Source of the DNA: Phlyctochytrium arcticum
Taxonomy: Eukaryota > Chytridiomycota > Chytridiomycetes > Chytridiales > Chytridiaceae
Length of the DNA: 64,000 nt
Assembly: GCA_025602905.1 (NCBI GenBank)
Contig: JAHLKI010000042.1
Coordinates: 62,001-126,000 of the forward strand
Direction of reading: 5' to 3'
Made by a program: the position numbers and the translations under genes. This document shows positions 57,917 through 64,000 of this stretch, in pieces. The first letter of the stretch is position 1, and every line of letters begins with the position of its first letter. The notes under the pieces are model-generated. The model was given only the letters and a program-made list of their open reading frames with translations. It had not been told where the DNA came from and did no database searches.

Positions 57917-60062
57917 ATGTCGGAAGCCGATGACAACCGTATGGATCTGGATCTAAACGAAACTGAAGACCAAGAGAATGCGGATCAGGCTGGCGGACCG
58001 GAAGGGGAAGGGAACGAGACTGACCCAGACGAGACCCCTTCTTTACCCAGGCGACCTCCTCAACCACCGGCCGGGGCCTCTGAGGCAGAGCGGCGTGCTT
58101 GGGAGCAGCGCTATCTGTTGGATGCCCTTGAAGACCAGACAGTCGAAACTCAGCAGTATAGAAGAAAGGGCACAAAGAAGGTGTACGATAATAAACAAAA
58201 GGCATTCATCAAGTGGTGCACGAAAGTCATGAACTTTTCGGATGGCGAGACTGTCACGGTTGCAAAGATGACCGCATACCATCGAGATGTGCTCGTTCCG
58301 GCGGGGGAGAATCGCAAAGGCGGTATTCCTTATGCACATGAGACCATCTCCAACCATATCAAGGCTATAACCGATCTCTATTGTCAACAGGTCAATACGG
58401 GCAAGAACAGGTAGGAACGAGTATATTGTTGCTTTCAGATCACTTCCTAATCTGGCATTTGACAACCATTTACCTAGCCATCCCCATCCTCGCAAGTCCT
58501 GTACCACGATGAGGAATCTTATTGCTAACACAAAGAAGAAGAGAAGGGCGACAAGACGAAAGAAATTGGTCGATCGCGCCATCAACTCTCTTATTGACAC
58601 GTATGATGAGAATGATAAGATCAATCTTGCCCAGTACTTCTTGGTCAATGGCGCCCGTTATCCAGGCCTGGGATGGCGAAACAGAAGCGCGATGCTCTGG
58701 CAACACAGTACCGTCAGCAGGTCGGAGAATCTGTTGAATCTTCAGTTCCCCGACTTTTGGGTCCGCCGTCAACCAGATGAAGGACCGACAGACTGTTGGG
58801 TTCTGGGGACGACTTGCGACGAGTCAAAAATGAACCACGGGGAGCGGCACGAGTATAAGGCCGTGATGCGGCACAGGGACGTCAAACAATGTGCATTCTC
58901 AGGTGTCGGGTTCAATTTATTCTACTTGTGGGAAATTGAGAAAGCCGATCCGCCCGATACTACTGACAGAGGTGAATGGTACCACATGTATTACTACCGG
59001 GCCCGCACCATAAAGTACGACGAGCATGGCAAAGGCATTTATTGCGCGTATTTATACATAGCAAAAGCTCCTACGTATACCAACTAACATTCTTTTTCCA
59101 GAGAAACCGGTCAATCCTCAGAATTGGGCAGATGTCGTGAAGTATGACCCGATCCGACTGTCATCTTGGCTTTTCATGACCACTCATTGTCTCTATCTAT
59201 AGAGCCGGGATCACAGCATGTGATATTCCCTCATCCAAAATTACACACTTGTTTCGGCACGCAAGCGCTAAAGAGGTGGAACGTCAAGGAGGAGATGCCG
59301 AGCAGTTGAGCAGGCTTGCTGGATGGGTGAGCGGCGCCAAAAATTCTTGCTATACCACCGACCTCCCCATGAACAGCATCCGAATCCTGGGTGGCTGGAA
59401 GAAAGGTTGCATGCGAAAATACTGAGATTGAAGTCTATTCATGAGACTCACGCAGCTTGTAGAGGGTGGAAATTTCTGGCTGCCTCGTGCGGCCATCGAT
59501 CCTCCAGCGGAGTTGATAGCCAAGATTTTCCCATTTGTCGAACCGCAGTTGGAAAAGATCCGTGCGAGAGTCCGTGCTGGCGGTGACCGAGAAATTGCAT
59601 CTGTTCACTTTCTGGAAGCCCTGCAAGTATGTACCGTTATAATTCCTTCTTGTTTTCTCTTCCGTTGACGCGTCTTTTTTCCACCAGGTGATGAGACCTG
59701 TAATCTTACAGGATGCCGTTTTTCTACGCGAGATCTATGCTGGCAATGCTATGTGGCGACATTGTATATTTCAATCCGCCTCATTTAACGACTTTGCAAC
59801 CCGACTGAAGCAGGCCGCAGCCACCGCAGAAGACCCCCGCATCACCACTTTACAGCAAGTAGTTCCAGAGCTGGTCAATGTTGTCGCCTCTGGCCACGCA
59901 TCCATCAGAACCAACATTGCAGTTGCAAGCAACGAAACCAACAGTAAAGTCGATCAGCTCCAGGCATCTATCGATCGTTCCATCCAGCAGCAGAACCAAA
60001 TGCTGGATGGACAACGTCGAATGGAAGAGAGCCATTGTGATAGTGCACTTAAAATCCCATAG
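57917..60062 (+). CDS. Crypton tyrosine recombinase, 3' end replaced by a palindrome
   Basis: Exons 57917-58410, 58478 to about 59050, 59102-59141, 59203-59405, 59463-59626 and 59688-60062 follow one another. All joins are in phase except the exon 2/3 donor, which was not found. The N-terminus is acidic. A helical core-binding domain contains KAFIKWCTKVMNF. The catalytic domain has an Arg in the SRSENLLNLQFPDFW region, HxxR in SSKITHLFRHASAKEV, GW in SRLAGW and the nucleophile Tyr in KNSCYTTDLP. The Crypton/CBF3-type block ILGGWKKEGGNFWLPRAAI, FPFVEPQLEKI, LQDAVFL follows. A coiled-coil tail (NETNSKVDQLQASIDRSIQQ) ends in residues read from the palindrome at 60036. Crypton enzymes move circular DNA by site-specific recombination. 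Activity is uncertain here. Confidence 0.8.
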
Positions 60063-60095
60063 TATATACTATGGGATTTTAAGTGCACTATCACA
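60036..60095. repeat. Perfect 60-bp palindrome
   Basis: The 30-bp arms (60036-60065 and 60066-60095) are exact reverse complements with no spacer, centred on TAGTATATACTA. The left arm forms the last codons and stop of the Crypton gene. Confidence 0.97.
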
Positions 60096-60127
60096 GGGGA
60101 GATTCCAACTATGGGCCAACTATGCGG

Positions 60128-60330
60128 CAACTATGTGCCACTTTACACCGGACTTTACACCGTGTAATACGCTCATATACGGGACTTCCAGAAAATTCAC
60201 AAATTTCTTCTGTCAAAATTTCACACCTTACAAGTCGGCGAAGAATATTCTTCGCCCCATTTACAAGTCTTCACCGGTGTAATATGCTCATTACACCGTG
60301 TAATACGCTCATTTACGGGACTTTCAATTT
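60128..60330. repeat. Short dispersed repeats with ACACCGTGTAATACGCTCAT core
   Basis: Copies at about 60157 and 60291 (ACACCGTGTAATACGCTCAT, then TACGGGACTT), a variant near 60269 (CACCGGTGTAATATGCTCAT) and a TACGGGACTTTCAAT end near 60794. Some units contain the palindrome TTACACCGTGTAA. Confidence 0.8.
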
Positions 60331-60331
60331 G

Positions 60332-60383
60332 TTACAACGATTTATTACAACGATTTATTACAACGATTTATTACAACGATTTA
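60332..60383. repeat. 13-bp tandem repeat, four units
   Basis: TTACAACGATTTA is repeated four times without change, followed by a partial fifth unit TTACAA. Confidence 0.9.
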
Positions 60384-60393
60384 TTACAAGCCT

Positions 60394-60735
60394 TTACTCC
60401 AATCTTGTCCTTTTTGGCAGTGATTCTTGGGCTTCCTCCAATTCCTCTACTGAAACATTTCTCATCCATACAACTGACGGCTTCATATGGGCGTCTCGTA
60501 TATCCATTGGTAAAGACCGCACATCCACTCGGTTCATTTTTCGAATGTTGAAGAATAATGTCTTCATTTTATTCCCATCCTTTATTGACACCTTGGTTAT
60601 TTCGAAATTCTTCATCTCTTCCTTGATAAAATCCAGAGCCGCTGTATGCTTCTTCACGATTCTATCCGCTGCTTTGAATTCCTCCGATATGTCCAAATTG
60701 ATAAAGTCCAGTACTCGTTGTTCCAATCGCTCCAT
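60394..60735 (-). CDS. Small helical protein of unknown function (113 aa)
   Basis: The ORF has an ATG at 60735 and a highly charged, helix-forming composition (VLDFINLDISEEFKAADRI, VKKHTAALDFIKEEMKNFEI), with a mixed C-terminal half (MNRVDVRSLPMDIRDAHMK). No family was recognised. It sits among short repeats between the Crypton and a MITE-like element, so it may belong to a mobile element. Only composition and the ATG support it. Confidence 0.45.
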   Translation of the reverse strand: MERLEQRVLDFINLDISEEFKAADRIVKKHTAALDFIKEEMKNFEITKVSIKDGNKMKTLFFNIRKMNRVDVRSLPMDIRDAHMKPSVVWMRNVSVEELEEAQESLPKRTRLE

Positions 60736-60980
60736 CTTTCTCGAGTGGTGATGATTCTGATTCGGATAATTCGGATAATGGAGCGGCCTCCCTACGGGAC
60801 TTTCAATCCTTTATAACATTCTCTGTTATCGATATCCATTCTGAATTCATTTCTGGATAAGACATATCGATATCGATGTCATCCCAAAAAAAAGGTGACA
60901 CTTTTCGTGACACTTTTTTTTACTCCACGTCTCGAGTCAGAGACACTTCCTATTATCTATTTCCCTCCACTTTACATGTA

Positions 60981-61132
60981 GGTGACAGTTGTGACAGTTT
61001 TTTCGAGGTAAAGTCCCTGGGGATATAGTTTTTAGACTAGTGAGAAGAAGAATATCCATTATTCTTTCTCTCACTCAAAATAAAATTTTATAAGAATCAT
61101 AAACATACAAAAAAACTGTCACAACTGTCACC
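60981..61132. repeat. MITE-like element with 23-bp inverted ends
   Basis: The left end GGTGACAGTTGTGACAG followed by a T run (60981-61003) and the right end AAAAAACTGTCACAACTG... (61110-61132) are exact reverse complements. The 106-bp core is AT-rich and non-coding. The word TTTTTTTTACTCCA follows the right end and also occurs before the left end near 60918-60935. Confidence 0.7.
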
Positions 61133-61413
61133 TTTTTTTTTACTCCATAGAAACACACCACTAATCTATTATAAACTTTCACTTTCCCTACATAAGGGCC
61201 CCGGGCTGCGCTGCGGGGATTAGCTCTGGTATATGATGGTTAATGCAATGCTAACGGGGGAATGGAGTGTACGAGGAAGTTATCATATTAGCGAAAATAA
61301 ACGAACAGACATGAGCGAACAAATTGTCCAGAAAAACGTCATAACAAGTAATACAAACTTGAAGCAAGGAAAGTTATAAAACGATGCAGAATGGCACTGT
61401 CAAACTAAGGAGG

Positions 61414-62373
61414 CTAATCATAATAATTGCGCAGGCGGTTGTGGGTTGAGAGAGGGGCGTCGTCGTCGTCGTCGTCTGATTCATGATCGAGCTGCACGAC
61501 AGGCGACGGGTTATTGGAGCTCCTAGCCATGGAGAAACTGTCGTAAAGCTTTCGAGCCTTGGCAGGCGGGGTATCCGGGGTATCGTAAACGTCGGCAACA
61601 GCAGCAACTTTGGACTTGGGAGGCCGACCACGCCGTTTGCCGCTGGCAGTTAGGGTTGACTTCGGGGCTGGGGGTAAGGGGTGTATGACTGGTTGGGGCT
61701 CCGATTGAACCAAGAAGATGGTGCGCGATGGGGGGGTGGCAACTCCAGAGGACGACGAACTTGGCGAAGAGAGAGAGGTGGAAGAGGTTGCGGTTGCAAC
61801 CGGCCCGGTAGGCTTCCGGCCCCAAATGTTCGCAGCTTTAGAGGAAACAGCGGTGGTTGAGGTTGAGGGCAGCTTTCCGGTGCCGCCGTTAGTATAAAAG
61901 TTGGTGAAGGCGATTTCCCCGAGAGAAATCAGCTCACCGACCACCTCGACAACGGTATTTTGGCGGAGAACATTGGCTCTTGGTCCCCAACCTCCGGGAT
62001 GGGTAACTGTGACGGGCCTGAAGGACTCAACGTTGTTTCGATAGACGCGGAATAACACCTTAGCGGACTCCTTCTGCGTGGAGTGTACGAGTCCGGTGCA
62101 ACAAACTTGTGCAGGGAAAGGTTCAGCATCGTCGTGGAGGCGGTGGAGAGTACAGATTTGTAATTCGTCAGTTGTAGGATCGAGGACCGCGGCAACACAG
62201 AAGTAGCAGGCATCGAGGACAGGTTCTTCGATACGGTTTTGCTTAACCCACACGGATGCGGGGAGATGGAGTATGTCGCCACCTACGATGGGGACCACGA
62301 GTTGGACATCGAACTTGTACTTGTCCAACGGAGTAAGCTCGACGACTTTGACGATTGAAGTGATGATGAGCAT
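61414..62373 (-). CDS. Protein with N-terminal beta domain and AT-hook
   Basis: A single exon of 319 residues starts at the ATG at 62373. The first ~160 residues look like a beta-strand domain (VKVVELTPLDKYKFDVQLVV, VLFRVYRNNVESFRPVTVTH, TVVEVVGELISLGEIAFTNF) that could be an OB or related nucleic-acid-binding fold. A Ser/Thr/Pro-rich linker leads to a classic AT-hook (GKRRGRPPKSK). The end is acidic (HESDDDDDD) then RNYYD. AT-hook plus a possible OB fold suggests DNA binding. It is next to the Helitron start and could be an accessory or a host gene. Its family was not recognised. Confidence 0.6.
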   Translation of the reverse strand: MLIITSIVKVVELTPLDKYKFDVQLVVPIVGGDILHLPASVWVKQNRIEEPVLDACYFCVAAVLDPTTDELQICTLHRLHDDAEPFPAQVCCTGLVHSTQKESAKVLFRVYRNNVESFRPVTVTHPGGWGPRANVLRQNTVVEVVGELISLGEIAFTNFYTNGGTGKLPSTSTTAVSSKAANIWGRKPTGPVATATSSTSLSSPSSSSSGVATPPSRTIFLVQSEPQPVIHPLPPAPKSTLTASGKRRGRPPKSKVAAVADVYDTPDTPPAKARKLYDSFSMARSSNNPSPVVQLDHESDDDDDDAPLSTHNRLRNYYD

Positions 62374-63130
62374 TATGATGGCGTTGACGGTATGGAAGAG
62401 GGAGAAGGGAGTTTGGAATGGCGCTCTTTATGTAGTGAGAGAGGGAGAGGGGCGGAGATAGCAGAATCGGTTTGAACGACCTACAAAGCCCAATGGGTAA
62501 GAAGGGAAATGCAATGTTTGGCCAAGGTCGCTATGTCCAATCTATTATTGGGGAGGACATGTGAGCACAAACATGAACAAACAGCACAGAACGGTCTGGA
62601 ATGGAGCGGATCCTCATAAGATAGAGGCCATTACAGCCTTCGGCCAATGGTCCCATTGTAGGCAGGAGGGGAAATGCAAGTTTTGCAAAGGTTACATTGT
62701 CGACTGATCTTAATTGAAACGAAAGTGACTATTTACGGCAAGAGCCACGGATGCAAATTAAGGTTGTTTTTCGTCACAAATAATGAAGCAAACAAGTAAC
62801 AAGCAGCAAAATATGGTAAGATAAACCTTAAAAAAATGGCAGGTACGAGCTGGAACACCAGAGAACATGAATAAGATCGAATATATAAGAGGAATATAAA
62901 TATGAATGCCCTTGTGGAGTACTGTAAGATTGGAAGAGGTACAGAAAGGCCCCATAATTGATACAATTGACATAAGTAGCTGTTATTGCAAGGACGATAC
63001 AGTGAAGACAACGTAATAAACAATAAGTAAATCGGTTAAGCAGAATGCCGCGGAAGCCCAAGGCACGCGCGCAAAGGAACAATCCAATGTGAGAGTAGTA
63101 CATGTAAGCAAGATCCACATCATAGCAGCT
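62374..63130. other. Spacer, no supported gene
   Basis: ORFs on the minus strand here (for example 62733-63118) lack ATG starts or domains and are AT-biased. They were not called. Confidence 0.45.
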
Positions 63131-64000
63131 AAATGAGTATGATGTTAGTTCGCGTCCTTCAGAAGAGGAATGTGCGCGGCATCGTCTGCATCGAAATCAG
63201 GCGCGACAAAGGCAACGTAAGAACCATGCACCCCAATTTTACACCCCCGATGAACTGGCGACAATGGAGGATAACCCCATCCTCGGCCCAATAACATCAG
63301 AAACCTTGAAGAGGGTGTACAAAGACACAAAGGCGGCGATGTCGGATGCCAATATGTATGAAGAAGTATGCGCAGTTTGCGGGGCACTGGCCACTCAGTC
63401 GCATATCACGAAGATATCACTGCAGTCACCACATGTTCCAATCAGTGCGATGCGTTCTCGACTACGCTGCCCGGAAGATGTCCCACAACGACTCGCAGAT
63501 GAATATGATGTCAGCGATTTAGACACGCGGTTCACAGGAATTATGCTATCACGCAGCGGTTTCTCCTCCAATGGATCCGCAGGAACGTCCGATATGAAGA
63601 TGCACTTCTGCCACCCGTGCCTGGAATCTTTACAGCGTCCAGCGGAAACACCACCACGCTTTGCCATTGCGAATGGGAACTTTGTGGGATCCCTGCCGGA
63701 GGAACTCTTCGAGCGAGCGACAATGGTTGATTTCAGCATGGCGGCCCCTGCGCAGTGCGCGCATTACATTGCAGTCGTTTACGGAGGAAGTTTTAATAGA
63801 TTGAAAGGACACTCGTATGCAATGTTGGCCGATCCTGCACCCCCAGCACTTCTTCTTCCCAGAGATATGGCACCGACCGGAGACATATTCGTTACGACTG
63901 TTGGTGCGTTCACCAAGGAAGAGTCGATCCGTGTCGCAAAGGAGTATCGCGGTGATCGGGAGACCATATACTCTCTCCTATCATTCTATAAAGAGCACAA
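63131..64000 (+). CDS. Helitron-type protein, N-terminal part (partial, DUF6570-like)
   Basis: The frame is open from 63131 to the window end; the first in-frame ATG is 63264. It reads a basic N-terminus (RHRLHRNQARQRQRKNH), a CAVCGA pair, then CHPCLESLQRPAE, FAIANGNFVGSLPEELFERA, and a PRDMAPTGDIFVTTVGAFT block. This order (CxxC, L, then ANG.F.G..PEEL, then a repair-like core) is the DUF6570 region found upstream of the helicase in Helitron proteins. The Rep HUH and helicase domains would lie beyond the window. It has no stop so far, so the element may be intact. Confidence 0.75.

Noticed and set aside
60036..60095. Rho-independent terminator or tRNA-like structure
   Set aside because: Organism is a eukaryote, and the arms are far longer than a terminator stem and form no cloverleaf.
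62733..63118. Minus-strand ORFs of ~96 codons rich in Tyr/Leu
   Set aside because: AT-biased sequence with no ATG in a good context and overlapping frames; likely chance.

Overview
The window is nuclear DNA of a fungus. Genes are spaced, most have several short introns (about 50-80 nt, GT...AG), and the recognisable housekeeping genes are fungal in type: a fused Egt1 ergothioneine synthase, an Mep/Amt ammonium permease, a CTL/Pns1 transporter, Skp1 and PPR-like mitochondrial proteins. A rhodopsin-like seven-helix receptor, a coactosin-type ADF-H protein and a mixed transposon load (MULE, Crypton, Merlin, Helitron, gag remnant) fit an early-diverging, possibly zoosporic (chytrid-like) fungus better than an ascomycete. 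That placement is an inference. No rRNA, tRNA or CRISPR array was recognised.

Layout. 0-3.1 kb: end of one PPR-like gene and a complete one-intron PPR-like gene. 3.5-5.7 kb: a multi-exon SAM-domain gene on the minus strand. 5.8-8.3 kb: a 140-bp tandem duplication, a frameshifted Merlin transposase and a decayed second copy of part of the SAM gene. 8.6-10 kb: a broken seven-helix receptor. 11.7-14.6 kb: a large zinc-ribbon gene, perhaps DUF6589-like. 15.7-18.5 kb: egt1, with a TATA box and four exons. 18.6-21.4 kb: gene-free, with repeated copies of a short motif.

21.6-31.5 kb is a three-unit segmental duplication. Each unit originally held a coactosin/PH gene (-), a polytopic membrane protein gene (+) and a secreted Cys-rich gene (-). 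Different members survive in different units: coactosin/PH only in unit 1, the membrane protein in units 2 and 3, the secreted protein only in unit 3.

32.3-39.9 kb carries four intact genes and one long low-complexity gene: CTL/Pns1, a collagen-like secreted Gly/Pro protein, a four-EF-hand calcium protein, and a secreted copper-oxygenase-like domain joined to a long Ala/Lys LEA-like tail. 40-49.6 kb is repeat-rich. It holds a decayed tandem family of unrecognised proteins, hairpin elements and dispersed non-coding repeats. 49.7-51.3 kb is the ammonium transporter, with GATA-type motifs upstream. 51.6-54.3 kb holds a gag zinc-knuckle remnant, a 169-bp tandem repeat, Skp1 and a small basic ORF.

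54.7-64 kb is a transposon zone. It contains a structurally complete MULE (79-bp TIRs, 9-bp target duplication, one-intron transposase), a six-exon Crypton tyrosine recombinase ending in a perfect 60-bp palindrome, small repeats, an OB/AT-hook-like protein and the start of a Helitron protein that runs off the window. The cellular genes show no shared pathway. The array and the transposon zone are the parts with structure beyond ordinary gene content.
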